NCBI GenBank assembly: GCA_025455485.1
Contig: JALOMJ010000010.1
Span: 1-64,000, forward strand
Reading direction: 5' to 3'
Length of the DNA stretch: 64,000 nt
DNA from: Bacteroidia bacterium
Lineage (GTDB): Bacteria; Bacteroidota; Bacteroidia; B-17B0; Aurantibacillaceae
Shown: piece after piece, positions 11,501-20,174 of the stretch
Position numbering within the stretch: position 1 is the first letter of the stretch
How the letters are laid out: each line of letters starts with the position of its first letter
Translations under genes and position numbers: made by a program
Notes under the pieces: generated by a model
The model's input: only the letters and a program-made list of their open reading frames with translations
Database searches by the model: none
What the model was told of the DNA's origin: nothing

Positions 11501-14500
11501 GTTAACCGTGATTAATACGGTGTTGGTACTTAAACAACCAATCACATTGTTGCCGGTTACTGAGTACGTTGTGGTAATGGTTGGACTGACATTCACACTA
11601 GCTCCGCTCAAATTACCCGGATTCCAGGTATAACTCAAGGCTCCGCCTGAACTCAAATTACTGGTACCGCCAATACAAATGGCAGTTGGACTGGCCACAG
11701 GATTTAAAGTTGGACTATTCAATACGGCTATAGCAGTTGTTGTTGTTCCCAAACATCCCGATGTTTCACCTGTGAGGGTATATGTTGTGTTAACGGATGG
11801 ACTTACGGTTATCAAACTGCCGCTTAGTGCCCCCGGACTCCAGGTGTATGCATTAGCACCGGATGCACTCAAGGTAGCTGTGTTACCATTACAAATAACA
11901 GTTGGATTAGACAGGGCAAAAACAGTTGGATTTGAAACAATAACAACGGATACAGTTTCTTGCCCAACGCAACCAAAGGCGCTGGTGCCGCTAACCGTAT
12001 AAGTTGTATTACCTGTAGGTGTAAAACTTACCGCAGAGCCTGTCAGCGTTCCAGGATTCCAGGTATAAGAAGCAGCCCCTGAAACAGAATAACTAACACC
12101 TGCTCCTGCACAAACTGTAGAAGAAGAAGCCGTGATACTCAAAACAGGTGTTGAGTTAACCAAAACATCAACTGTGGCTGTGCTGGAACAACCAAACACA
12201 TTTATCGCGCTAACCGTATAATTTGTTGTGATGATTGGCGTAACATTCACCGTGGCACCCGTTAATGTGCCCGGATTCCAGGTGTAGGAAGTTGCACCGG
12301 AAGCAGAAAGGTTACTGCCGCCACCGGGACAAACCGCTGTAGGACTGGCCACCGGGTTTAACGCTGAACCTGAATTTACCGATATAGCCAATGTAGCTGT
12401 GTTTTGACAATCTCCTTGTGAACCAGTTACCGTATAAAATGTACTTACAAGTGGCGACACGGTAACCGATGCGCCGGTTAAACCTCCCGGATTCCAGGTG
12501 TATGATGCAGCACCACCAGCACTCAATGTCAATGAGCTTCCAACACAAATAGCATTGGTAGAAGCCCCGGCGGTAACTGGAGGTAAACTGATTACAGTAA
12601 CTGAAGATGTGGCCGAACTGGTACAGGTGCCATTACTGCCAATGATGGTATACGTGGTGTTTGCGATCGGAGCAACAGAAATACTGGCGCCGGTTGAAGC
12701 ACCGGGGTTCCAGGTATAAGTGGAAGCACCGCTTGCCGTTAAACCCAGCGTTGACCCAAAACAAACTGATGGTGTGCCCGGACTTATTGTAAGGTTAGGA
12801 ACAGGGCTAATGATTGGCTCAACCGTAAAACTCGACACACAACCCAGGGCATTGGTGCCCGAAACCGTATACACCGTAGGCGCTGTGGGTGTAACCACAA
12901 CAAACGAATTGCTGCTCGCCACCGGCGCCCAAGTAAAACTTAAGGCTGTAGGCGAAACTGATGTGAGGGTGGCACTATTGCCTGGACATATAACTGTAGG
13001 ACTGGAAGTGACCGTCATGCTTGGGCCGGGATCGACCGTGACTGTAAATACAGCTGAATTCGTGCAACTTCCCGAGGAACCTATAGCGGTATAGGTGGTT
13101 GTAGCCGTAGGCGTTAACACCGCCGGATTGCCAACAAAACCCGTTGGCTGCCAAGTGAAGGTGCTGGCATTTAAAGCTACGTAGGTTACTGGCGTACCGG
13201 GGCATATGGTTCCTATTGGTCCTGCAATTTGAATGACCGAGGCCGGCAATAAGGTGGTTTGCACAATGGCCGTTGTAGCCGTGCTTACACAGCCATCTGT
13301 AGAAGTCCCTATTGTAGTATAAGTAGTGGTTGCCGTTTGAGTGATTGCCACTTGAGAACCCGTTAAACTCACCGGCGCCCAAGAGTATGTATTGGCTCCA
13401 CTGGCCGAAAGCGTGGCCGTTTGCCCCGGACACAGACTGAGATTGCTGGAAAGTACCACCAAATTTGGATTGGGGGCTACGTTGACTTGAAACGTATAAT
13501 CTCCAACACAAGTGCCGGTGCGGGCGGTAATGGTATATATGGTGGTAACCGTTGGACTTACATTGACTATGTTTAACACCTGATTACCCGGTTGCCAGGT
13601 GTAAGAGGCTGCGCCAAAAGCGGAGAGTGTTACCTGTGTGTTGGTGCCACTTGTGCAAATTGTTGGTGAAGGTGATGCTGTAATTGTGGTTGGAGGTGGA
13701 AAACTTAGTTTTACAACGCGAACAATTGGCAAACAAGATCCAGGAGGATTCATGGAAAGCGTATAGTCACCCGCTACTGATGAGGCAATGGTTTGGTTGG
13801 TATTGCTGGTGATACCGCTTCCGGCAGGGCCATTCCAAAGGTAAGGCCCTAAACCACCCGGAGCAGTTAATGTAGCAGTGGTAGCACATTGGGCAGCCAC
13901 ATTTACGGTTGGACTTGGCGCAGGTATAGTAAGCGAGTTGTTTAAGGTCACTCCCAATTGAGAGCAATTGGAATCAAAATATGCATATCCGTAATGCCCC
14001 GTTTGTGAACAGTCGGAAAGAGTGACTTCAATTGTTACAGTTGAATTAATATAACTCGTGAGGTCAATGGAATACCTTTGCCATGCAGGATTCCTGTATA
14101 TGCCGCCAGCTAAAGTCCATGTAATACCCGGTGAAGAACAACTAGGACCACTGGTTGGCGGCGGCGCAAATGTAAACAAAGGACAGGCCAACAAATTTCC
14201 TACAAAATCCCGCAAACTCACCCTCATGTACGGCTGGTCGCAACAAGTGTGGTTACTTCCCATCACTGCCCTATAGGCGAATTCATAAAGGAAATTTGAG
14301 CTTGTAACAGGAAAGGTCTGACGCACTCTCACCATCGCTCTGTCAAAATTATTCACCTCATCATTTATTTTTAATACTTTGTTACCAGGAAAAGGGGAAG
14401 CAGTAACAGTACCAATTACCGGATCTACAAATGGAGTGGTCAAAACCTGTAAAGACGTAGAAGGAAACGCTACTAATCCGTTGGTTGCAAGGTACTGACA

Positions 14501-14944
14501 AGATGCATTCACACCAATGTTGGTGCCGCTATTGGCTGTCCATCCATTTAAATTGCCATCCTCAAACCCTTCATTTACACAAGGTGCTGCATTCACGGCA
14601 TTTCCACCCCCAATACTTTTTCCATTTTGAGGTATTGGAAATACCGGTGTTTTAGAGTAGTCAATCGTTGATGGGTCGATAGGAATTTCATAGTAACTCT
14701 TAACATTGTATTTTGTATCTATAAAAAACCGCTTTTCTTGCTCAATATAAATTTTAAATGCTTCGCCATAAGTGCCTTCATGTAAAGCGATGGCCTTATA
14801 CTTTTCTTCGTCAAAACCAGCCAAAGAATCGACAGAAGTAGTTTTTAAGAAGAAGTTCTTAAATTTATTTTGTGAAAGCATTTGGCTTTCACAGATAAAA
14901 ACAGAAAATAGAATGATAACGGCAGAAAGTATTGATTTACGCAT
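5531..14944 (-). CDS. Giant repetitive surface adhesin (SprB-like), gliding-motility-associated C-terminal (T9SS type B) sorting domain
   Basis: 3137 aa; ~70-75 aa Ig-like modules (CxGxxxxLxAxGAxxYTWxPG...TTTYTVTG) repeated many times; C-terminus FIPQGFSPNGDGINETFVIKGL...LIIFNRWGSKVFES...GTYYYIL. Confidence 0.92.
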   Translation of the reverse strand: MRKSILSAVIILFSVFICESQMLSQNKFKNFFLKTTSVDSLAGFDEEKYKAIALHEGTYGEAFKIYIEQEKRFFIDTKYNVKSYYEIPIDPSTIDYSKTPVFPIPQNGKSIGGGNAVNAAPCVNEGFEDGNLNGWTANSGTNIGVNASCQYLATNGLVAFPSTSLQVLTTPFVDPVIGTVTASPFPGNKVLKINDEVNNFDRAMVRVRQTFPVTSSNFLYEFAYRAVMGSNHTCCDQPYMRVSLRDFVGNLLACPLFTFAPPPTSGPSCSSPGITWTLAGGIYRNPAWQRYSIDLTSYINSTVTIEVTLSDCSQTGHYGYAYFDSNCSQLGVTLNNSLTIPAPSPTVNVAAQCATTATLTAPGGLGPYLWNGPAGSGITSNTNQTIASSVAGDYTLSMNPPGSCLPIVRVVKLSFPPPTTITASPSPTICTSGTNTQVTLSAFGAASYTWQPGNQVLNIVNVSPTVTTIYTITARTGTCVGDYTFQVNVAPNPNLVVLSSNLSLCPGQTATLSASGANTYSWAPVSLTGSQVAITQTATTTYTTIGTSTDGCVSTATTAIVQTTLLPASVIQIAGPIGTICPGTPVTYVALNASTFTWQPTGFVGNPAVLTPTATTTYTAIGSSGSCTNSAVFTVTVDPGPSMTVTSSPTVICPGNSATLTSVSPTALSFTWAPVASSNSFVVVTPTAPTVYTVSGTNALGCVSSFTVEPIISPVPNLTISPGTPSVCFGSTLGLTASGASTYTWNPGASTGASISVAPIANTTYTIIGSNGTCTSSATSSVTVISLPPVTAGASTNAICVGSSLTLSAGGAASYTWNPGGLTGASVTVSPLVSTFYTVTGSQGDCQNTATLAISVNSGSALNPVASPTAVCPGGGSNLSASGATSYTWNPGTLTGATVNVTPIITTNYTVSAINVFGCSSTATVDVLVNSTPVLSITASSSTVCAGAGVSYSVSGAASYTWNPGTLTGSAVSFTPTGNTTYTVSGTSAFGCVGQETVSVVIVSNPTVFALSNPTVICNGNTATLSASGANAYTWSPGALSGSLITVSPSVNTTYTLTGETSGCLGTTTTAIAVLNSPTLNPVASPTAICIGGTSNLSSGGALSYTWNPGNLSGASVNVSPTITTTYSVTGNNVIGCLSTNTVLITVNPLPSIAISASSASVCAGNAVTYTASGATTYTWNPGGLTGAVLSLTPAANTTYTVDGANAFGCTSQNTVAVVVVPNPTPIPSAGSSSICSGNSVSLSALGANAYTWSPGALIGTPVSVSPTITTIYTVTGESAGCAGTATILINVQNGPVLTAVASPTAVCPGGLSNLSSSGALTYTWNPGNLSGANVGVNPTVTTIYTVTGNNAIGCLSTRTVQVLVNPAPTVSITASTASICAGSSLTLTAAGAGFYTWNPGALGGLSVSVSPSVTTTYTVTGTNGFGCTDQETITILVVPIPNILPTAFPNPICVGFSSTLSATGAGSYTWNPGNITTASVVVNPTVNTSYLVSGDNSGCIGNSVITVSVQSGPVLNPVASPTAICSGSSAVLSASGAASYTWNPGNLAGSNVTVSPVANSIYTLTGANALGCITTATVNLQVNPNPTVSLAAALPSICVGSAVGISAFGAQSYTWLPGGSTFSQIVVSPTVTTTYTVIGTNSLGCSSQTTLTMPVIPLPVVSSGNNPTSICLGAIATLTATGASSYTWFPGNLSGATVTVSPVNTTTFTVVGSASACTNSSTLAVIVNALPTPTAVASPTAICPGFNSTLTASGAASYTWNPGNLVGASVTVSPLATTVYSVNGTSTAGCTSSAITTLTVNPAPTLSTTIVGSAICSGQSSTLIASGAQTYSWNPGSLTGIVIVVNPAVTTIYTVTGTNTLGCVAQQTQAVFVSPTPTVTTINSATSVCVGNCATLTANGATSYSWSTGSTNTNVVVCPTVSTTYSLSGTTGSCTGNTSVFVQANALPVPTITASSPSICAGSSATLSAFGANSYTWLPGGSTATTFVVNPTVTTNYTLQAMSATGCMNSSTFALQVIPIPTVVLNSSGNLVCSGTTLTLTATGANNYTWQPGATTGSNLVTTVSAITVYTVTGESASCQSSSTIGISVLALPVVSAAANPTAVCAGNSTTLSANGASSYTWLPMNLSGAVITTTPTGPATYTVIGLAASGCSNTATVAVILVSPPTLSITPSSTVLCVGASVSLTASGAINYTWLPGNQNTASVVESPGITSTYTVLGNSGGCVGSQTIQILVNPLPAVTASISSAAVCAGSSVSLSSGGALSYTWSPINATGSSVSDTPTLSLTYTVTGQDANTCFNTATVGVVVNPNPTLTASASPTAICEGATVSLSATGANTYTWSPGNLTGALVNDSPLANTTYTVFGVDVNGCNSTTTLAVQVISNPTVIISPQSSTICVGNSVTLTASGAANYTWTPGLSTQTSIVESPTITSTYTLDGDNAGLCFNSFTAQIVVNPLPANVTASVAGIISCAGPTVDLFGASTDTNVSYFWSGPLNYTSNVQNPTAVNFWGNYTLSVTDNQTGCITTITVDVPTDFSIPSVTLSSTSSSITCAIAQVTLNAANTTTNPGFAWIGPGVVSGTTQAITTTVSGVFTVVVTDLTSSCVDTATISISTFTDVAITASISPATCNGTITNNDGTIYAFNFGATDKFDLVTGSSYTGTATYLTATGIPANGILTNTLANPTTTLAYTVRFFDDKGCTKDTTLILTQTNCEINAFGIAKSIPSILTNDDGTYNVTVKTVVKNFGTVPLTEIKLEEDLNTVFASPMTFTVVTTPSISNAGSSLVVNSGFDGLLETSLTNTLGSQIDVGKTDTILFTVRVTPFGRFGPFSNSIKGTANSSAVPSITIVLADSSQNGLNPDPNLDNNPANNNQPTTFSFTPKLFFGLTKTGEAIKSDNNTFDFRYTITVHNLGNDTLYNVNVKDSLYNATVKLPASYSIRSGPSVSGNGQLVANGNFDGRNDVRITNSMLSKMPPGTKSSISFVINVITDTVSVYKNSAFGTALNSQSIVVSDTSGNGSNPDVNNNGIWNEPADNLPTVLVVSNPTLFIPQGFSPNGDGINETFVIKGLPDGENELIIFNRWGSKVFESTNYDNTWDGAANRGSNGNNKLPQGTYYYILNLKGADQKTYTGFIVLQY
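9092..12361 (-). repeat. Higher-order tandem repeat inside adhesin: five three-module units (654,654,654,654,651 bp)
   Basis: Equivalent codons of [L/T]NPVASPTA[I/V]C at 12361, 11707, 11053, 10399, 9745 and 9094. Confidence 0.9.
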
Positions 14945-15133
14945 AAGTACTTGTCTATAAAATAGAAAGCTAAGTTATTAATAATTTTTGTACAAAATTC
15001 GCCAAAATGAGCGAATGGCCTGCTTTTTCGAGGGAATTAACCGATTTGGATTCTTTTAAAGCGTTTAGTCGCTCAAAATTCCACATTTTAATAAATCAAA
15101 ACTTATGGCTTATTGCTTACTTTTGAACTCTTT

Positions 15134-16948
15134 ATGCCGGAAAATACCATAGCCCTTTTACCCGATCATGTGGCCAATCAAATAGCCGCCGGAGAAGTGG
15201 TGCAGCGTCCGGCCAGCGTGGTAAAAGAGTTGCTGGAAAACGCCATTGATGCCGGCGCCACGCAAATACGCCTGCTTTTAAAGGATGCCGGAAAAAGCCT
15301 TATTCAGGTTATCGATAACGGCAAAGGCATGAACCCTTTTGATGCCCGCATGTGTTTCGAACGGCACGCCACGTCTAAAATTTCCAAAACTGAAGATCTG
15401 TTTGAACTGCACACCAAAGGTTTCCGCGGAGAGGCCCTCGCCAGCATTGCCGCCATCGCTCAAGTAGAATTAAAAACCCGGCAGACGTCTGATATTCTGG
15501 CCCAACACCTTACCATTGATGGCGGTAAATTCATTGAACAAACCGAATGTCAGGCCCCTGTTGGCAGCAGTTTTACCGTAAAAAACCTGTTCTTTAATGT
15601 ACCCGCCCGCCGAAATTTTTTAAAAAGCGATACGGTTGAACAAAAACACATTATAGATGAAGTTGAACGTGTGGCCATTCCCCACACCGCCATTCACTTT
15701 ACTGTAATTAGCAACGGCAATGAAATTTTAAATCTACCGCCGGGCAACCTGATGCAAAGGCTAAAATCCTTGCTTGGAAGTTACATACAAAAAGAACTGG
15801 TGCCCATCAGCGAAAACACGTCATTTGTGAAAGTAGACGGCTATGTGTGTTTGCCCAATGCCGCCACCCGTTCCAAACGCGAGCAATTTTTTTTCGTGAA
15901 CAATCGCTTTGTGCGTAACCCTTTTTTAAACCACGCCATTTATGAGGCCTACAAAGAACTGATCTCCTTTCAATCACATCCCAAATATTTTATTTTTCTT
16001 GAGCTCGATCCGAAAGACATCGACATCAACATCCATCCCACTAAAACAGAAGTAAAATTTACCGACGATAAAACAGTTTACATGCTTTTGGTGAGCTCCA
16101 TCAAACGTGCACTTGGTAAAGCCAACGCCGGACCCACACTCGATTTTGAAAATGAAATGAGCATGGACCTGCCCTTAAGCCCTGGTCCGAATGCTTTTCA
16201 AACCCCTTCCGTTCAAGTAAACGCGGCTTACAATCCTTTCCATTCGGCATCAACACCAAATCACCCGCTTCAAAAAGTAAATCGGCAGCACTGGGAAAAC
16301 ATGTTCGAGGGCTTTAAACAAGAGGTGGATGTATTACCTTCTCCTGAACAAAAAGCACTGGAAACTTTAAGGCAGGAAGCTATCGATTTTAAGGTATTTC
16401 AACTCAACTTCAAATACCTTGTTACCTCATACAACGGTCAGGTGCTTATCATCGATCAGCAAAGGGCACACGAACGTATTGTCTACGAACATTTTCTGGC
16501 TTCAAAAACCGAAACGCCCATAGCCACGCAGCAAATGTTGTTTCCTGAACAATTAGAGCTGAGCGCCAACGATTTTCAATTGGTGAAAAGTTTACTCGCC
16601 GAATTTAAACAACTGGGTTTTGATATAGAGTTGTTTGGAAAAAACTCCATAGTCCTGAATGGCACCCCTTCGGATATTGAAGAAACTCAGGTGAAACAAT
16701 TACTGGAAGGCATACTCGAAAATTTTAAACTCAACACCATTGATTCAAAAATTGAAAAACGCGACAATTTATGCAGAGCCATTGCTCGCAATGCCTCCAT
16801 CAAGCAAGGTAAAGCCCTTGATACAGAAGAAATGAAGCTTTTATTAAACCATTTTTTTGCCTGCGAAAACCCACTCTACACGGCCAATGGCAAAGTGATT
16901 ATGATGGAGCTGGAAATAAACGAAATTGAAAAGTTTTTTAAACGTTAA
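15134..16948 (+). CDS. mutL: DNA mismatch repair endonuclease MutL
   Basis: IALLPDHVANQIAAGEVVQRPASVVKELLENAIDAGA; ORF opens at 15113, MPENT start at 15134. Confidence 0.96.
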   Translation: MPENTIALLPDHVANQIAAGEVVQRPASVVKELLENAIDAGATQIRLLLKDAGKSLIQVIDNGKGMNPFDARMCFERHATSKISKTEDLFELHTKGFRGEALASIAAIAQVELKTRQTSDILAQHLTIDGGKFIEQTECQAPVGSSFTVKNLFFNVPARRNFLKSDTVEQKHIIDEVERVAIPHTAIHFTVISNGNEILNLPPGNLMQRLKSLLGSYIQKELVPISENTSFVKVDGYVCLPNAATRSKREQFFFVNNRFVRNPFLNHAIYEAYKELISFQSHPKYFIFLELDPKDIDINIHPTKTEVKFTDDKTVYMLLVSSIKRALGKANAGPTLDFENEMSMDLPLSPGPNAFQTPSVQVNAAYNPFHSASTPNHPLQKVNRQHWENMFEGFKQEVDVLPSPEQKALETLRQEAIDFKVFQLNFKYLVTSYNGQVLIIDQQRAHERIVYEHFLASKTETPIATQQMLFPEQLELSANDFQLVKSLLAEFKQLGFDIELFGKNSIVLNGTPSDIEETQVKQLLEGILENFKLNTIDSKIEKRDNLCRAIARNASIKQGKALDTEEMKLLLNHFFACENPLYTANGKVIMMELEINEIEKFFKR

Positions 16949-17677
16949 ATGAACTTCAACAACCAATACCGTCCCGGCCCCTTTGGTCACCTTCCTGTGG
17001 TTACCAAAAACATAATTCTCATTAACGTGGTGTTGTTTATTGCTACTTTGGCTCTTGAAACACAGGGCATTTCCCTTATCAAGTATCTCGGCTTGCACCA
17101 TCATCTGGCAGCAGATTTCAGGCCGCATCAATTCATTACCTACATTTTTATGCACGGGGGGTTTACCCACATCTTCTTTAACATGTTTGGTGTGTACATT
17201 TTTGGTCAGGTATTGGAACAGGTGTGGGGCCCTAAACGCTACCTCATTTTTTATTTGCTCACCGGCCTCGGTGCTGCTCTTGCCCAATATGCAATCATGC
17301 ACTTTGAAATTATGGATACGCTCGCTGCCATTAACATGGAATTTGACAGAACCGATTTAACTTCCGGCGAACGCGCATACCTCATAGATTACAAATACAA
17401 TTACCTTAACAAAAATGTGGTTATTGGTGCCTCGGGGTCTTTGTTTGGATTGCTAGGGGGCTTTGGTATGTTGTTCCCCAACCGCGAACTCTACCTTTAC
17501 TTTTTTATTCCTATCAAAGCCAAATGGCTGGTGATACTTTATGGTGGTTTAGAAATCATGGCGGGCTTTCAAAACAACCCTAACGACTCCGTTGCCCATT
17601 TTGCACACATCGGTGGATTGCTCGTTGGGGTGTTGCTGGTATTGCTTTGGAGAAAAGACAGACGGCATTTCTATTAA
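16949..17677 (+). CDS. Rhomboid family intramembrane serine protease
   Basis: HGGFTHIFFNMFGVYIFG, GASGSLFGLLGGF, HFAHIGGLLVG. Confidence 0.92.
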   Translation: MNFNNQYRPGPFGHLPVVTKNIILINVVLFIATLALETQGISLIKYLGLHHHLAADFRPHQFITYIFMHGGFTHIFFNMFGVYIFGQVLEQVWGPKRYLIFYLLTGLGAALAQYAIMHFEIMDTLAAINMEFDRTDLTSGERAYLIDYKYNYLNKNVVIGASGSLFGLLGGFGMLFPNRELYLYFFIPIKAKWLVILYGGLEIMAGFQNNPNDSVAHFAHIGGLLVGVLLVLLWRKDRRHFY

Positions 17678-17686
17678 ATCGCTTAC

Positions 17687-18511
17687 ATGCAATTTTTCAA
17701 AAACATAAAACACACGTTTCAGCAATACGGCATTTTAACAAAAATCATTGCTATTAATGCCGCGGTGTTTCTGACGATAAACCTTGTTGGAAACCTTTCA
17801 CACCTGAATTTGTTGCCGTTTTTTGGCCTTCCGGTTGGCGGCTCGGCATTTGTTACTAAATTCTGGACGTTTTTTACTTACATGTTCACCCACATGAATT
17901 TGGGACATTTATTCTGGAACATGCTGTTATTTTATTTTATGTCGCAGGTTTTTTTTACCATTCTCGGTGAAAAAAAATTATTGTATTTGTATGTCATGAG
18001 CGGTTTGTGCGGAGGAGCTTTGGTGCTGATGATGGGATTGTTGTTTCCTGCGTCGTTTGCCGATGCCATTCTCATTGGGGCTTCTGCTGCTGTGCTGGGC
18101 GTTGGGGCGGTAATGGCCGTGTATGCGCCAAACTACCGGGTGTTTCTTTTCGGACTACTTGAAATGCCATACAAATATTTTTACCTGCTCACGTTTGTGC
18201 TCAGTACCATCATCGACCTCTCGGTGAACACCGGCGGAAAAATTTCACACATGGGAGGAGCAGCGTTTGGTATAATTTATGGGCTCTCATTAAAACGGGG
18301 TACCGACCTTTCACGCTTCTCATTTGGTTATAAAAAGAAAAGTCCGCTGAAAATAGTTTCCTACAACAAAGATGAGGAGACCTATTTGGCCCCCGGAAAC
18401 GAGGAACAGCGCATGAACCGTTTGCTCGATAAAATCTCAAAAGGCGGGTACGACAGTCTCACAAAAAAAGAAAAAGACGAATTGTACAAACTTTCGCAAA
18501 AGAAAAATTAA
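17687..18511 (+). CDS. Rhomboid family intramembrane serine protease (GASA variant)
   Basis: THMNLGHLFWNMLLFYFM, IGASAAVLGVG, ISHMGGAAFGIIYG. Confidence 0.88.
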   Translation: MQFFKNIKHTFQQYGILTKIIAINAAVFLTINLVGNLSHLNLLPFFGLPVGGSAFVTKFWTFFTYMFTHMNLGHLFWNMLLFYFMSQVFFTILGEKKLLYLYVMSGLCGGALVLMMGLLFPASFADAILIGASAAVLGVGAVMAVYAPNYRVFLFGLLEMPYKYFYLLTFVLSTIIDLSVNTGGKISHMGGAAFGIIYGLSLKRGTDLSRFSFGYKKKSPLKIVSYNKDEETYLAPGNEEQRMNRLLDKISKGGYDSLTKKEKDELYKLSQKKN

Positions 18512-18596
18512 CACCCTTACCCGTTTCTGTTGAAAACGCAATGCAACTTCTGCACCAAAAAGCAGGGCTTATGCTTATTTTCGGTTTACCATTGCC

Positions 18597-20165
18597 ATGA
18601 AACAGCTTCTATTTTTTTTGTGCTTCCTTACACATGCGGTTGCGGTTGTTTCGCAAACTAAATTCAGCAAAAATCCTCAGCTTGAAACGGCCAATAAAGA
18701 ATTACAAAGAGGGAATTATCTGACTGCACTGCCCATTTATAAATCCGAATTCAAAAAAGACCCCAACAATCTTTACATCAAGTATTCATTGGGCATTTGT
18801 TATCTGCACACCCGCATCAACCATGAGGAAGCGCTTACTTACCTGCAGGAATGCAGTTTAAATCCAAAAATTGACCCGGAAGTACACAAACATTTGGGTA
18901 GAGCATTTATGTTAAACAACCGACTGGATGAAGCCATTGTGTGTTTTACACGCTACGGAGAATTGCTCCCCAAACAAAAACAAGATGCCAATCACTTTAT
19001 CCGACAATGCAGAAATGCACAGGCTCTGATAAGTTTACCGGCCAGTGCCACGTTTCAAAATCTCGGTAATACTATCAACTCCCCGGAGCCGGATTACAAT
19101 CCGCTTGTAAACAAAGACGAGAGTATTCTGGTATTTACCAGCCGTCGAAAAACAAACATTGGCGGAAAAACCATTGAAATGGATGGCTACCGCAACAGCG
19201 ACATTTACTACAGCGAAATAAAAAATGAGAAATGGCTGCCTGCTAAAAACGCCGGACGACTAATAAATACCGGTTTGGATGAAGAGGCTGTAGGCATCAG
19301 TGCAGATGGCAGAGAAATTTTTGTTTACATAGACCACATCAATGAGTACGGCGACTTATACTATGCAAGAAGAAATCCGGGGACCGTTGAATTCACAAAA
19401 ATGACAGCATTTGATAAAACCATCAACAAAAACATCGAAACCAGTTGTTGTATGTCTGAAGATGGCAACGTTTTGTTTTTTGCAAGAAGAGAGTCCATCA
19501 ATTCCGCCAGCGACCTTTTTATCTGCAGAAAGCTGCCAACAGGTAAATGGGCGCAACCCCAGAAATTACCCGATCACATCAATGGTCCTTACAATGAAGA
19601 TTCACCCTTCCTGTCTTATGATGGGGAAACGCTATATTTTTCAAGCGATGGGATTAACTCCATGGGCGGCTACGATTTGTTTAAATGCAAATGGGACCGT
19701 GAGAATAATATTTTTTCTACTCCTGAAAATTTGGGTTGTCCCATCAATTCCACCGACGACGAAAGAAGCATAAGTGTAACCCTCGATAACAGCTTGGGGT
19801 ATATCAGCGCCTTCAGGCTAAATGGTGCGGGCGATCTGGATATTTACAGAATTAAATTCAACGACGATGACCCGGTGAGCAGAGTGTACTCCGGTACAAT
19901 ATTTTTAGGAGATACCATTGCGGAAAATCAACCACAGGATGTAAGCGTGAGTATTTTGGCTTCGAATGTGTTGAGTGGAAAAGAATACAGTTTTACCCCC
20001 TCTTCCAAAACCGGAAAATACGTCATGACGCTACCCGATGGCTTATATAAAATAGAAGTGTTTGCCGAAGGCTACATGCCGTTTGAAGAAGAAATGCAGG
20101 TGTCTGATTCGGGCAAAATGAGCATAGAATACAACAAAAACTTGTTACTGAAGAAGAAAAGTTAG
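18597..20165 (+). CDS. TPR / PD40 beta-propeller protein (OmpA-less relative of PorE-like proteins)
   Basis: Signal peptide; TPR N-terminus; FLSYDGETLYFSSDGINSMGGYDLFKC blades; no C-terminal OmpA domain. Confidence 0.78.
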   Translation: MKQLLFFLCFLTHAVAVVSQTKFSKNPQLETANKELQRGNYLTALPIYKSEFKKDPNNLYIKYSLGICYLHTRINHEEALTYLQECSLNPKIDPEVHKHLGRAFMLNNRLDEAIVCFTRYGELLPKQKQDANHFIRQCRNAQALISLPASATFQNLGNTINSPEPDYNPLVNKDESILVFTSRRKTNIGGKTIEMDGYRNSDIYYSEIKNEKWLPAKNAGRLINTGLDEEAVGISADGREIFVYIDHINEYGDLYYARRNPGTVEFTKMTAFDKTINKNIETSCCMSEDGNVLFFARRESINSASDLFICRKLPTGKWAQPQKLPDHINGPYNEDSPFLSYDGETLYFSSDGINSMGGYDLFKCKWDRENNIFSTPENLGCPINSTDDERSISVTLDNSLGYISAFRLNGAGDLDIYRIKFNDDDPVSRVYSGTIFLGDTIAENQPQDVSVSILASNVLSGKEYSFTPSSKTGKYVMTLPDGLYKIEVFAEGYMPFEEEMQVSDSGKMSIEYNKNLLLKKKS

Positions 20166-20174
20166 GCGCAGTAT

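Noticed and set aside
9092-12361. Regular repeat spacing considered as CRISPR or non-coding satellite
   Set aside because: Repeats are divergent, in frame and encode Ig-like modules; no short identical repeats with unique spacers
7026-13094. Many plus-strand ORFs (e.g. 7026, 7794, 11679, 12720) opposite the adhesin
   Set aside because: Antisense shadows of a low-stop repetitive gene; valine/threonine-rich mirror composition and no RBS or domain
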